Shown here: positions 45,191-54,207 of the stretch, piece by piece
Layout of the letters: each line of letters begins with the position of its first letter
How positions within the stretch are numbered: the stretch's first letter is position 1
Source of the DNA: DASWNP01 sp036399175
Lineage (GTDB): Bacteria; Acidobacteriota; Blastocatellia; Pyrinomonadales; Pyrinomonadaceae
DNA: 64,000 bases
Assembly: GCA_036399175.1 (NCBI GenBank)
Contig: DASWNP010000026.1
Span: forward strand, 174,452-238,451
Reading direction: 5' to 3'
Notes under the pieces: model-generated
What the model was told of the DNA's origin: nothing
Seen by the model: the letters and a program-made list of their open reading frames with translations, nothing else
The model's database searches: none
Program-made: the position numbers and the translations under genes

Positions 45191-46573
45191 ATGATGAAGA
45201 GACTCTTCGGCACAGACGGCATACGCGGCGAGGCGGGGCGCTTCCCGCTCGACGCCGAGACGATGCGCGCGGCGGGCGGTTCGCTCGCACGCCACCTCGC
45301 GGCTCAAAACGGACGCGCGGCGCGAATCCTTTTGGGAAGAGACACGCGCGAGTCGGGCGCGTGGATTGAAGGCGCGTTCGCGTCGGGTGCGCGCGAGTCG
45401 GGCGCGGTCTGCCATTCGGCGGGCGTCATTACGACGCCGGGCGTCGCCTTCCTCGCGCGCACGCTGCCCACGGACGCCGGCGTCGTCGTCAGCGCCTCGC
45501 ATAATCCGTATCACGACAACGGCATCAAGATTTTCGCCGCCGACGGGCGCAAGCTCGACGACGCGACCGAACGCCTCATCGAAGCCGACATCTACGCCCG
45601 CGTGGAAAGCTCAGGAGCGGGACAGACGGAAGCGGAAGCGTCGGCGTTTGATGAAGAGGATGCTGAAAGAGCGTCTGAGCCTGAGCGTCTGCGCGCGCGT
45701 TACCTCGACTATCTCGCGGGAGAGGTGGCCAAGGGTCTCAGTCTGGATGGTTTGAAGGTCGCGGTCGATTGCGCCAACGGTGCGGCCTCGGAGCTTGCCC
45801 CCGCGCTGCTCGAACGCCTCGGCGCGCGCGTCTCGGCCATCAACGGTAAACCCGACGGGCGCAACATCAACCTCGATTGCGGGTCGCTGCACATGGAGAA
45901 GCTGCAAGAGACGGTCGTCGCCGAGCGCGCCGCGTTCGGAGTCGCTTTCGACGGCGACGCAGACCGCGCGCTGTTCGTCGATTCTCGCGGGCAGTTCGTC
46001 GATGGCGACGCGACGCTCTGGGTGCTCGCCCGGCGCATGAAGGAGCGAGGGGCGCTCGCGGGCGACTCTGTCGTCGCCACCGTGATGAGCAATCTTGGAC
46101 TGGAGCTGGCTCTGCGCTCGGAGGGCATCGAGCTGCGTCGTACGGATGTCGGCGACAAATACGTCCTCGAAGAGTTGCTGCGCACAGGCGCGACGCTCGG
46201 CGGCGAGCAGTCCGGCCATATCATCTTTCCGCGCGAAAGCCTTGCCGGCGACGGCCTCATCACCACCATCCATCTGCTACGCGCTCTCAGAGACACCGGG
46301 CGCGAGCTGCACGAGCTGCTCGAAGGTTTTGTTCGCTATCCACAGGTGCTCGTCAACGTCCGCGTGCGCGAAAAGATTCCTTTCGAGGAGGTGGAAGAAG
46401 TGGCGCGTCGTGCGCGAGAGGTGGAAGAGGAGTTGGGCGCTGAGGGGCGTCTGCTGCTGCGTTATTCGGGAACCGAGCCGTTGGCACGCGTGATGATGGA
46501 AGGTCGGCAGCAGGAAGAAATCGAGCGCCTGGCGAACGATCTGGCCGGAGTGATAAAGCAGAGGCTGGGTTGA
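45191..46573 (+). CDS. glmM: Phosphoglucosamine mutase
   Basis: Converts glucosamine-6-phosphate to glucosamine-1-phosphate for peptidoglycan and LPS precursors. The phospho-serine loop VVSASHNPYHDNGIK is intact, as are FDGDADRALFVD (Mg binding), GGEQSGHIIF (sugar binding) and RYSGTEPLARVM (phosphate binding). It starts at ATG 45191 or 45194, after GTG 45188, with no Shine-Dalgarno because a hairpin arm reaches to 45187. In other bacteria GlmM binds and inhibits CdaA. Confidence 0.96.
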   Translation: MMKRLFGTDGIRGEAGRFPLDAETMRAAGGSLARHLAAQNGRAARILLGRDTRESGAWIEGAFASGARESGAVCHSAGVITTPGVAFLARTLPTDAGVVVSASHNPYHDNGIKIFAADGRKLDDATERLIEADIYARVESSGAGQTEAEASAFDEEDAERASEPERLRARYLDYLAGEVAKGLSLDGLKVAVDCANGAASELAPALLERLGARVSAINGKPDGRNINLDCGSLHMEKLQETVVAERAAFGVAFDGDADRALFVDSRGQFVDGDATLWVLARRMKERGALAGDSVVATVMSNLGLELALRSEGIELRRTDVGDKYVLEELLRTGATLGGEQSGHIIFPRESLAGDGLITTIHLLRALRDTGRELHELLEGFVRYPQVLVNVRVREKIPFEEVEEVARRAREVEEELGAEGRLLLRYSGTEPLARVMMEGRQQEEIERLANDLAGVIKQRLG

Positions 46574-46729
46574 GGGTCAACGCCGCTTTTGAGCCTCCGG
46601 GGAGAGAAATTTTTACTCTGCCGAACGTGTAATTCTTATACTTTGTTGGAGAAGGCTATCAAGTCTGGCGCTGGTGAAGACGAAAAAAGGGCGAAATCTC
46701 CGGCATTTGTAAAAATCTTAAAAAGGGAC

Positions 46730-46759
46730 TTGCATGGCATAAGCGTTGCGATGTATATT
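46730..46759 (+). promoter_or_regulatory. Promoter for candidate small RNA
   Basis: TTGCAT (46730-46735) and TATATT (46754-46759) are separated by 18 bp. It points into the structured stretch that ends in a terminator-like hairpin. Confidence 0.5.
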
Positions 46760-46765
46760 GTGGGG

Positions 46766-46890
46766 CAAGAGAGACGGTTGGTGGATCCTCCGTCTCAGTG
46801 GTTGCTGGGGTGAGGACAGTGACCACGAATTGGAGCGGGCGCGGCATTCCCCAAGTTTGCTGCGCCCGCTCTTCTCTTTGCCGTTTTTCC
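46766..46890 (+). ncRNA. Candidate structured RNA of about 120 nt
   Basis: Downstream of the promoter, GAGACGG (46771-46777) pairs with CCGTCTC (46790-46796), and GTGGT can pair with ACCAC further on. The end is a strong hairpin, GAGCGGGCGC (46833-46842) with GCGCCCGCTC (46862-46871), then TTCTCTTT and TTTTT. I do not see SRP, tmRNA, RNase P or 6S signatures. It could also be a leader of the next gene. Confidence 0.4.
46833..46890 (+). terminator. Rho-independent-like terminator
   Basis: A perfect 10-bp GC-rich stem is followed within 15 nt by a T-run (CCGTTTTTCC). It would end the candidate RNA. Confidence 0.5.
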
Positions 46891-47051
46891 GCCTCTTCGA
46901 CGTTTTTATCCCGCCCGTTTTTCGTCCATCATCCAAACCCGCTACAGTCTTTTACTAAAGCCTTCGTGCTAAAATCCAGAGCCCTTTTTTCTCCGAAGCC
47001 TTTCGCGCGCCGAACTGTGCGCGGCGAAGCGGAGAAGAGGGCACAAGGGGC

Positions 47052-48563
47052 ATGGACACGAGGGAATACAGAAGAGAATACGCGGCCTTCTGCGCGGCGT
47101 TTGAGCGCGAGCGCTACAGGCACGAGTCGGGGCTCATGGCGGAGCCGGGCTACGGGCGCGTCTTCGAGCGTTTCGCAGACCTCTGGACGCGACAGGCCAT
47201 AGACGACCTCCGACGCGCGTTTGACGAGACGCCCGCCGATTTCGAGACCGAGCGTGCGGGCTTGCACGCCCTTCTCGGCGCGGCGCGCGAAGGCTACCTG
47301 AGAAGTCAGACGCGAGAGCTGTCGGAAGAGCTTGCGCGCTGCGAAGAGTGGTCGCAGGTGGTTTGGGAGAAAGAGCGTGTCGCGGCGTCTGAAGTGCCGG
47401 AGCGGTTGGCGGCTGAGAAAGAATCTGCGCGCAGGCGCGAGCTGGCGGCGCGATGGCTCGACGCCGTGAGCACCTGCGACGACCTTCGCGCAGAACTTCT
47501 CGACTCTCGACGCGCCTCAACGCGTGCGCTCGGCTTCGACGACGAACGCGCTCTCTACGAAGAGACGACCGGCGCGAAGCTCGAAGTGCTCGCGCGCGGA
47601 GCCGACGCCTTCCTGGAGCGCACCTCAAATTCTTACTATTCGCGGCTCGCCGGTTGGGTGGCGCGCGAACCCGCCCCAATGTTTGCGGGCGAGCTTCAAT
47701 ACGCCGACGCTTCCTACTTCCGTCGCATGTCGAGCCTCGATTCCTTGTTTCCGCCGGGCGAGCTTCGGACAGCTTACACAGAGACTTTCAAGGGGCTCGG
47801 CATTCGCGTCGAGGCTCAGGAAAACATACGCATCGACGACGAGCCGCGCCCTTTGAAGAAAGCGCGGACGGACTCTTTCCGCGTCGGCGTGCCCAGCGAG
47901 ATTTACCTGCTTATCGGTGCGCGAGCGCAAGGCGCTCGACTCTATCGGGACTTTTTTCAGGCGGCGGGCGAAGCGCAGGCCGACGCCTGGGCGTCGCGCG
48001 AGTTGGCGGCGCGTCATCCGGAGTTTATCTACGCGCCGGACGGCGCGACGCGCGAAGGCTTCGGCCTGCTGTTTCGCTCGCTCTTCTGCGACGTGACCTG
48101 GCTCGGCGAACGTCGCGGCCTGAGAGCTTCGGAGACCGAAGAGATTGCGGAGGCTTTCATGCTCGTCGAGATGCACGACGTGCGCTTGTGCTCGGCGCGT
48201 CTGCGCTACGGGCTCGCGCTCTTTGATGCGGACGACGTGCGCTCCGAGCAGCTTTCGGAAATCTACGCGACGCTGCACACGGAAGCGACCGGCTTTCGTT
48301 ATCATCCGGCGACGAGCCTTCTCGACGCGGCTGCGGCGCAAAGGGCTGCCGAAAGCCTGCGCGCTCGTCTCTTCGCCGTCGGCTTCGTCGAATACCTGAG
48401 AGCGCGTCACGGGCGGCGATGGTGGGCTTCGCGCCGCGCGGGCGACGAATTGAGAGACATCTGGAACACGGCTTCGCGTTACCGGGTCGAAGAGTTGGCG
48501 CGCCTCGTCGGCGCGGGCGAGCCGGACTTCGAGCTTCTGGCCGGGAGCTTCAAGTCGGCTTGA
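47052..48563 (+). CDS. M3-like protein without the zinc motif
   Basis: A 503-residue soluble protein. Several stretches resemble M3 oligoendopeptidase-like proteins (LGFDDERALYEETTGAKLEV, VGVPSEIYLLIGARAQGARL, EGFGLLFRSLFCDVTWLG). Where the HEXXH motif is expected the sequence is FFQAAGEAQADAW, so the zinc ligands are missing and the protein is probably inactive or does another job. The link to M3 is inference from these partial similarities. A short gap separates it from aroB. Confidence 0.5.
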   Translation: MDTREYRREYAAFCAAFERERYRHESGLMAEPGYGRVFERFADLWTRQAIDDLRRAFDETPADFETERAGLHALLGAAREGYLRSQTRELSEELARCEEWSQVVWEKERVAASEVPERLAAEKESARRRELAARWLDAVSTCDDLRAELLDSRRASTRALGFDDERALYEETTGAKLEVLARGADAFLERTSNSYYSRLAGWVAREPAPMFAGELQYADASYFRRMSSLDSLFPPGELRTAYTETFKGLGIRVEAQENIRIDDEPRPLKKARTDSFRVGVPSEIYLLIGARAQGARLYRDFFQAAGEAQADAWASRELAARHPEFIYAPDGATREGFGLLFRSLFCDVTWLGERRGLRASETEEIAEAFMLVEMHDVRLCSARLRYGLALFDADDVRSEQLSEIYATLHTEATGFRYHPATSLLDAAAAQRAAESLRARLFAVGFVEYLRARHGRRWWASRRAGDELRDIWNTASRYRVEELARLVGAGEPDFELLAGSFKSA

Positions 48564-48603
48564 GCGCTTCGAGTGAAACACGAGGGGCGGTTCGGTGAAT
48601 TAA

Positions 48604-49914
48604 GTGAGAGATAAAAGGCGGCGCGTACGGGTGCGGCTCGGCGCGCGTGAGGCTTACGAGATAGAGATTGGAGAGGGCGCGCTCGACGCGCTCGGCGAGA
48701 CGGCGCGCGCGGCTCTCTCGCCGCACGCGCGTCGCGTCGCTCTTATCTCGAATGCGCGCGTCTTCGAGCTTTACGGCGAGCGCACGCGCCGCTCTCTCGA
48801 AGAAGCGGGCTTCCGCGTCTCACACTGGCTGATGGGCGATGGCGAGCGTTTCAAATCTCTTCAGACGGCGGAGCGCGCGCTCGCCTTCCTCGCCGAGCAG
48901 AGACTGGAGAGAAGCGACGCGGTCGTCGCGCTTGGCGGCGGAGTGGTCGGCGATTTGGCGGGCTTCGCGGCGGCAATCTACATGCGAGGCATCTCCTTCG
49001 TCCATGCTCCGACGACGCTTCTCGCGCAGATAGATTCCTCCGTCGGTGGAAAGACGGCGGTCAATACGAAGTCGGGGAAGAACCTCGTCGGCGCGTTTCA
49101 TCAGCCGCGCGCCGTCGTCATCGACACGAATACTTTGAAGACGCTGCCCACACGCGAGCTGACCGCCGGATGGTGCGAAGCCATCAAGCAGGGCGCGGTC
49201 GGCGACCACCCTTTGTTCGACAGAACTCTTCGCTTCCTCGCTCGGGAGAACGAGGAACGACGAAGTCAGAGCGAGGAAATTTTCGGCGCACGTGCGAAGC
49301 GCGGAGCGCGGACGCGCGCCGCTTTGCAGGCCGACGATTCTGGGGCTTCGGAGCGCGTACAAACCTCGGATGAGAAGCGCGAACGGAATCGTGAATCGGC
49401 GCTCGTCGAGTTGATAGCGGCGCAGTGCGACTTCAAGGCGAAAGTAGTAGCGGGCGACGAGCGCGAAGATGTCACGCGCACGGACGCCCGTTCACGCCGC
49501 ATCTTAAATTTCGGCCACACGGTCGCGCACGCGCTCGAAACTATCACCTCGTATCGTCGCTTCAGGCACGGCGAGGCCGTCGGCTACGGCATGCTCGCTG
49601 CCGCCGAAATCTCGCGCAGGCTAGGGTTGTTGGAGGCTTCGGAGTTAGAATCGCTGCGACTGGCAATCGCTCTGGCGGGAAAGCTGCCGCGCGCCGACGA
49701 CCTCGACGAAGGCTCGATACTCGACGCGCTTAGCACGGATAAAAAGCGGGTCGGCGGGGAGCTTCGTTGGGTTTTGCTCGAACGTCTCGGCGAGCCGCGC
49801 ATCGTCGGCGGACGAGAGATTTCGCAAAAGCTCCTGCGCGCCTCGCTTCGCGTAGCCCTTAAGGGGCTTAAGCCTCACGGTCTCGGCTCGAAGAGTTTTG
49901 AAGGTGTGAGATGA
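48604..49914 (+). CDS. aroB: 3-dehydroquinate synthase with an internal insertion
   Basis: Second step of the shikimate pathway. NAD-binding motifs GGGVVGDLAGFAAAIYMRGI and PTTLLAQIDSSVGGKTAVNT are present, along with GWCEAIKQGAVGD and NFGHTVAHALE with zinc histidines and HGEAVGYGM. At 436 residues it is about 75 longer than most AroB. About 45 extra residues, charged and likely disordered (RAKRGARTRAALQADDSG, ERVQTSDEKRERNRES), sit between residues 215 and 260. It starts GTG 48604. Its stop overlaps the next gene by 4 nt. Confidence 0.92.
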   Translation: MRDKRRRVRVRLGAREAYEIEIGEGALDALGETARAALSPHARRVALISNARVFELYGERTRRSLEEAGFRVSHWLMGDGERFKSLQTAERALAFLAEQRLERSDAVVALGGGVVGDLAGFAAAIYMRGISFVHAPTTLLAQIDSSVGGKTAVNTKSGKNLVGAFHQPRAVVIDTNTLKTLPTRELTAGWCEAIKQGAVGDHPLFDRTLRFLARENEERRSQSEEIFGARAKRGARTRAALQADDSGASERVQTSDEKRERNRESALVELIAAQCDFKAKVVAGDEREDVTRTDARSRRILNFGHTVAHALETITSYRRFRHGEAVGYGMLAAAEISRRLGLLEASELESLRLAIALAGKLPRADDLDEGSILDALSTDKKRVGGELRWVLLERLGEPRIVGGREISQKLLRASLRVALKGLKPHGLGSKSFEGVR

Positions 49915-50318
49915 AGTTTAGCGTTTACGATACCCGTTTGAGCCGGCGCTGTAGAGGCGGCGAGCGGGGCGCGTCGCGCCTGAGCCTCATCTTTCTGCTC
50001 GCCCTGCTCGCCCTCGCCGTCTACGTCGGCTACCTGTTCGTGCCCGTCGCTTACCAGGCGTCGCTCTACAAAGTTTACATGCAGGACACGGTCGATAAAG
50101 CGGTGGCGACAGGTAAGCCAGCCGCCTGGGTCGAGGAACAACTCAAAAGCGGCGGAGGCGACTACGACGTGCCCGACGATGCCGTCTTCAAAGTCGAAAA
50201 CCGCGACGGCTACCTCGAAGCCAACGCACGCTTCACGCACTTCATCTCGCTCCCCGGCTACACCTACGAGTACGACTTCGACCACACCGTCAGAAGCTCC
50301 AGCCCGAAGCAGAACTAA
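49911..50318 (+). CDS. Small membrane-anchored protein, DUF4845-like
   Basis: A 135-residue protein with a basic N-terminus, one membrane helix (LIFLLALLALAVYVGYLFV) at about residues 26-46, and a soluble C-terminal domain that ends YEYDFDHTV. The layout resembles DUF4845-type proteins but similarity is weak. The ATG overlaps the aroB stop in ATGA, so translation is coupled. Confidence 0.65.
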   Translation: MKFSVYDTRLSRRCRGGERGASRLSLIFLLALLALAVYVGYLFVPVAYQASLYKVYMQDTVDKAVATGKPAAWVEEQLKSGGGDYDVPDDAVFKVENRDGYLEANARFTHFISLPGYTYEYDFDHTVRSSSPKQN

Positions 50319-50319
50319 A

Positions 50320-50400
50320 AAGGGGAAAGGGGAAGGGGGAAGGGGAAAAGGACAGGAATGGTTTTGCCTTCCCTTTCCCCTTTCCCTTTCCCCTTTTCCC
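50320..50400. repeat. Heptad inverted repeat (word GGGGAAA)
   Basis: GGGGAAAGGGGAAGGGGG on the left and CCCTTTCCCCTTTCCC on the right, loop AAAAGGACAGGAATGG. It lies between two convergent genes. Confidence 0.9.
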
Positions 50401-50409
50401 TCTGGTTTT

Positions 50410-52284
50410 TTATGCGGTGGCGGCGCGGTTGAGTTGGACGAGTCCGGCGGGCGCGGCGGCGAGCCAGGTGGTCGGGCAGACGCCGCAGCGCGTGCAGGTA
50501 TCGACCGAGGGGCAGGGCGCGGTCGAGCGTGCGACTTGAGCGCGCGTGTGTTCCTTCTCCATAAATTCGCGCGAGAGACCGGCGTCGATAATCTCCCAGG
50601 GCAGGGCTTCCGTGTAGTCGCGCGTGCGGCGCGTGTGGAAGTCGGCGGCTACTCCGGTTTCACGCAGGGCGGATTGGAGGTCGCCTTTGAGGCGCGTCAT
50701 GGCTTCGATGACGCGCGAGACTGTTCTATCGCCGAGCGAGAAGAGAGCCTGCTCGTGTGCGATGCGCGCCGACATGACGCGCACTTCGACGTTCGGGATG
50801 CGCGCGAGATTTTTGCTCAGCCACTTCAGACGCCGCTTCAGCTCGCGCTCTTCGCAAATCGGCTCCCACTGAAACGGCGTGTTCGGCTTCGGCACGAAGC
50901 CGTTCAATGCCGGAATGATTTTCCCGGCTCGCCCGAAGCGCCTGCCCGCTTCGAGCATCCGGTCTTTGATTCGCTCGACGAGCACGACCATCTCTTCGAG
51001 GTCTTCGTCCGTCTCGGTCGGAAGTCCGGCCATCAGGTAGAGCTTGACTGTCAGCATCCCCCGGTCGAAGACCGCGCCGCAGATGTCAACTATCTCGTCG
51101 TTGGTGAGATTCTTGTTGATGACTTTGCGCAGGCGGTCGGAGCCGGTCTCGGGCGCGACGGCTATCTGCTGGTCGCCCGATTCGACAAGCGCGTCGAGCA
51201 GCTCATCCTCGATTTGGTCGAGGCGCAGGCTGGAGACCGAGATGCGATAATCCATCGCGCACAAGCCCTGAAGGATTTCGCTGATTTCGGGATGGTCGCA
51301 GACGGCGGTCGAGACGAGTCCGATTTTATCTGTACGCCCACGCCACTCGGCGGCCTTCGCCAAAACGTCGCGCGCAGGGACGACGCGCGGCGGCCAATAG
51401 TTGAAACCAGCCCAGCAGAACCGACACCCTTGCGAACAACCGCGCGAAATTTCTATGAGAAAACGCTCGCCCATCTCGGCTTCGGGCGCGTGAATGACGG
51501 TCGAAGGCGCGAAAATCTCTTCGCCTCGAAGCTGCTCGGCTATCTCCAAATCGCCCCGCCGCATCGCGCGCCTGAGACTTCCTTCCTTCGGGTTCTCCGC
51601 CGCCACCATCCGACCGACGCGCGCAGGCACGCCCGATTCTTTCGGCGTGTAAGCTTCAATCGTCCCGTCGGCGTTATAGGTCACGTCGTAGAGCGAAGGC
51701 ACGTAGAAGCCGCGCCCCGTGCGTGCGAGCGAAAGGAGCAAGTCTTCCTTGGTACCCTGCCGCTCGGCGTTTTCAAAGATGATGTCGATGAGTTTGGGCG
51801 CGAGAATCTCGCCCTCGCCGACGGCGATAACGTCCGTGAAATCTGCAATCGGCTCGGGGTTCAAAAACGACGCCGCGCCGCCCATCACGATGAGCGGGTC
51901 GAAAGCCGTGCGCTCGCGCGACCAGAGAGGCACACCGCCGAGACGCAGCATGCGCGCCATGTGGTAATAGTCGGTCTCGAAGGAGATGGAGAAAGCGATA
52001 ACATCAAAGTCGCGGACGGGCGTTTGAGATTCGAGGCTGAGAAGCGGCGTGCCCGCCTTCTCATATTCGCGCATCTCCGCCTCGTCCGGCAGAAAGACGC
52101 GCTCGCAGGAGACTTCCGGCACGCGGTTGAAAATCTCGTAGACCGACTGAAACCCTAAGTTCGCCATCCCGACGCCGTAGACGTTCGGATAGCACAGCGC
52201 GACGCGAAGCCCCGCGCCGCGTTTCAAAATCCAGCCCTCTTCCGTATCGAGCTTTCGCCTGTAGCTTTCGACGATTCGTTTCAT
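50410..52284 (-). CDS. Radical SAM protein with B12-binding-like domain (TIGR03960 type)
   Basis: A 624-residue protein. An N-terminal B12-binding-like region (VALCYPNVYGVGMANLGFQS) precedes a radical SAM core with SRGCSQGCRFCWAGFNYW, giving the CxxxCxxC cluster. The C-terminus adds CTRCGVCPTTW, which could hold a second metal site. Proteins of this type often lie with ribosomal or tRNA-related genes and may modify tRNA or a small substrate. ATG 52284 lies 11 bp from a heptad hairpin and has no Shine-Dalgarno; the longer frame to 52299 enters the repeat. Confidence 0.9.
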   Translation of the reverse strand: MKRIVESYRRKLDTEEGWILKRGAGLRVALCYPNVYGVGMANLGFQSVYEIFNRVPEVSCERVFLPDEAEMREYEKAGTPLLSLESQTPVRDFDVIAFSISFETDYYHMARMLRLGGVPLWSRERTAFDPLIVMGGAASFLNPEPIADFTDVIAVGEGEILAPKLIDIIFENAERQGTKEDLLLSLARTGRGFYVPSLYDVTYNADGTIEAYTPKESGVPARVGRMVAAENPKEGSLRRAMRRGDLEIAEQLRGEEIFAPSTVIHAPEAEMGERFLIEISRGCSQGCRFCWAGFNYWPPRVVPARDVLAKAAEWRGRTDKIGLVSTAVCDHPEISEILQGLCAMDYRISVSSLRLDQIEDELLDALVESGDQQIAVAPETGSDRLRKVINKNLTNDEIVDICGAVFDRGMLTVKLYLMAGLPTETDEDLEEMVVLVERIKDRMLEAGRRFGRAGKIIPALNGFVPKPNTPFQWEPICEERELKRRLKWLSKNLARIPNVEVRVMSARIAHEQALFSLGDRTVSRVIEAMTRLKGDLQSALRETGVAADFHTRRTRDYTEALPWEIIDAGLSREFMEKEHTRAQVARSTAPCPSVDTCTRCGVCPTTWLAAAPAGLVQLNRAATA

Positions 52285-52294
52285 AAAAGCTTTC

Positions 52295-52366
52295 AGCAAT
52301 CAGCACTGAGCGGTCAGCTTCAAACCGATTGTCCGGCTGAATGCTGACCGCTCAGCGCTGATTGCT
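52295..52366. repeat. Heptad inverted repeat (word TCAGCNN)
   Basis: A 24-bp stem pairs 52295-52318 with 52343-52366 with one mismatch. Third member of the AGCAATCAGC family in the window. It exactly spans the gap between the rpoD stop and the radical SAM start. Confidence 0.93.
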
Positions 52367-52371
52367 CCGAA

Positions 52372-54117
52372 TCATTGTCTTGTTCCTTCGAGAAACGCTT
52401 TGAGCTTGCGCGAGCGCGAAGGGTGCCGGAGCTTTCTGAGGGCTTTGGCTTCGATTTGGCGGATGCGCTCGCGCGTGACGGCGAAGTGCTGGCCGACCTC
52501 TTCGAGCGTGTGCTCAGAGCCCGAAGAGCCGAGGCCGAAACGCATCTTGATGACCTTCTCTTCGCGCGGCGTGAGCGTGGCGAGAACTTCGTCGGTGATT
52601 TCCCGAAGATTAGAAGCGACGACCGAATCCGCCGGGTTCGGAATCGACTTGTCTTCGATGAAGTCGCCGAGATGCGAGTCTTCTTCTTCGCCGATTGGCG
52701 TCTCAAGCGAAATCGGCTCCTGCGCGATTTTCAGAACCTTGCGCACCTTCGAGACGGGAATGTCCATCTTGCGCGCAATCTCTTCGCTCGTCGGCTCGCG
52801 TCCGAGTTCCTGCACGAGCGCGCGAGAGGTGCGGATGAGCTTGTTGATAGTCTCAATCATGTGCACCGGGATACGGATGGTGCGCGCCTGGTCGGCGATG
52901 GCGCGCGTGATGGCCTGTCGAATCCACCACGTCGCGTAGGTCGAAAACTTGTAGCCGCGCCGCCACTCGAACTTATCGACGGCCTTCATCAGACCGATGT
53001 TTCCCTCCTGAATCAAATCGAGAAACTGGAGGCCGCGATTCGTGTACTTCTTGGCGATGGAGACGACGAGGCGCAGGTTGGCTTCGATAAGCTCGCGCTT
53101 GGCCTGTGCCGTCTGTCGCTCGCCGATGTCGATGGCCTGAAGCGAGCGCTTTATCTCGACGGGCGAGATGTTGTGCTCCGTCTCGATGTGCTGAAGCGTG
53201 CGCTTGGCGTTGGTGATGTGCTTCTTGTAGTCGCGCTCTTCTTCGGGCTTGATGCGCTTCTTGTTGAGACGCTCGGTGTAGTTGTTGATTTCGCGCTCGC
53301 TGTGTCGAATCGCTTTGACGACCTTGCGGATAGCCTCGATGAGACGCTGACGCGCTCGCTCCGTCAAGTTCAGGAGCTTCATCTCCTGCGCGATTTCAAG
53401 GCGCGTGCGCGCGACTTTACGACGCAGGCGTAGAAGCTTCTTCGACTTCTTGCCGCGCGTCACCTTCTGCTCGGCGCGCAGAAGCTCCCACTGCTTCAAG
53501 CCGTTCTTGAAGAGCTTGCGAATGTTGTTGATGCCCTCGACCGTCCACTGCAAATACTCGTCGGCCTTGTCCTCCTGACCCGTCAGCTCGGCCTGGTCGG
53601 AGAAGGTGACGACATCGCGGATGTTGAGCGAGCCTGCTTCCAGCTCGTCGCCGATGGTCAGGAGTTCTTTGACGGCGATGGGCGAGCGCGAGATTGCTTT
53701 TTGAGTTTTGAGCTGGCCGCGCTCGATTCGCTTGGCGATGGAGACCTCGCCTTCTCTGGTTAGAAGGGGCACGACGCCCATCTCGCGCAGGTAGAGGCGG
53801 ACGGGGTCGTTGGTTTTCTCCAGAGCGCCGGCGGAGAGGTCTAGCTCGATGTCTTCGTCGAGGCCGTCGTCGCCTTCGTCTGTCGGGGCGATGGCCGCCG
53901 CCGCTTCGATAAGACGCTCGTCGGAATCGGCGATGGTGATGTTCGCGCCGTCGAGCTTCTGTAGAACGTCTTCAATGTCGTCGGGAGAGACGACGTTGTC
54001 CGGCAGCTCTCGGTTCAAGTCGTCGAAGGTCAGATATTTCTTGTCACCGCCCAGCTCCAGCAAGCGCTGCATCATCTCATCCTGATCTTTCTCTTCCATG
54101 CTCAATTCTTTGCCCAC
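52372..54117 (-). CDS. rpoD: Primary sigma factor RpoD
   Basis: A 581-residue sigma-70 with region 1.1 at the N-terminus, region 1.2 (NDPVRLYLREMGVVPLLTRE), a non-conserved insert, region 2 (LIEANLRLVVSIAKKYTNRG, FLDLIQEGNIGLMKAVDKFE, GYKFSTYATWWIRQAITRAI), region 3, and region 4 (REEKVIKMRFGLG, TLEEVGQHFAVTRERIRQIE). All promoter-binding parts are intact, so the -10/-35 boxes cited in this window are likely used by it. It starts with GTG 54117; ATG 54099 is the alternative. It follows dnaG on the same strand. Confidence 0.97.
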   Translation of the reverse strand: MGKELSMEEKDQDEMMQRLLELGGDKKYLTFDDLNRELPDNVVSPDDIEDVLQKLDGANITIADSDERLIEAAAAIAPTDEGDDGLDEDIELDLSAGALEKTNDPVRLYLREMGVVPLLTREGEVSIAKRIERGQLKTQKAISRSPIAVKELLTIGDELEAGSLNIRDVVTFSDQAELTGQEDKADEYLQWTVEGINNIRKLFKNGLKQWELLRAEQKVTRGKKSKKLLRLRRKVARTRLEIAQEMKLLNLTERARQRLIEAIRKVVKAIRHSEREINNYTERLNKKRIKPEEERDYKKHITNAKRTLQHIETEHNISPVEIKRSLQAIDIGERQTAQAKRELIEANLRLVVSIAKKYTNRGLQFLDLIQEGNIGLMKAVDKFEWRRGYKFSTYATWWIRQAITRAIADQARTIRIPVHMIETINKLIRTSRALVQELGREPTSEEIARKMDIPVSKVRKVLKIAQEPISLETPIGEEEDSHLGDFIEDKSIPNPADSVVASNLREITDEVLATLTPREEKVIKMRFGLGSSGSEHTLEEVGQHFAVTRERIRQIEAKALRKLRHPSRSRKLKAFLEGTRQ

Positions 54118-54207
54118 CTCTGCGCTTGGCTAACGTCGAAAACTTTCGGGAGAGCGCCGCGCGCACTTGTCTCTCACTGCTCAATAGAAATTTTCAAAAC
54201 GATGGAT

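Larger units (their letters stand above)
46574..47051. other. Intergenic region with a candidate RNA gene
   Basis: About 480 bp after glmM. It has no gene on either strand that I can support. It holds the promoter at 46730-46759 and the candidate structured RNA at 46766-46890. A second weak promoter (TAAAAT near 46972) may serve the next gene. Confidence 0.5.

Noticed and set aside
50179..52158. Very long open frames on the wrong strand, such as this 659-codon frame, and others at 25104-26666, 38571-40121 and 1994-2887
   Set aside because: They run antisense to clearly conserved genes (radical SAM, ettA, cyclase, LeuA-like). High GC content removes stop codons, and their products are Arg/Ala/Pro-rich with no motif.
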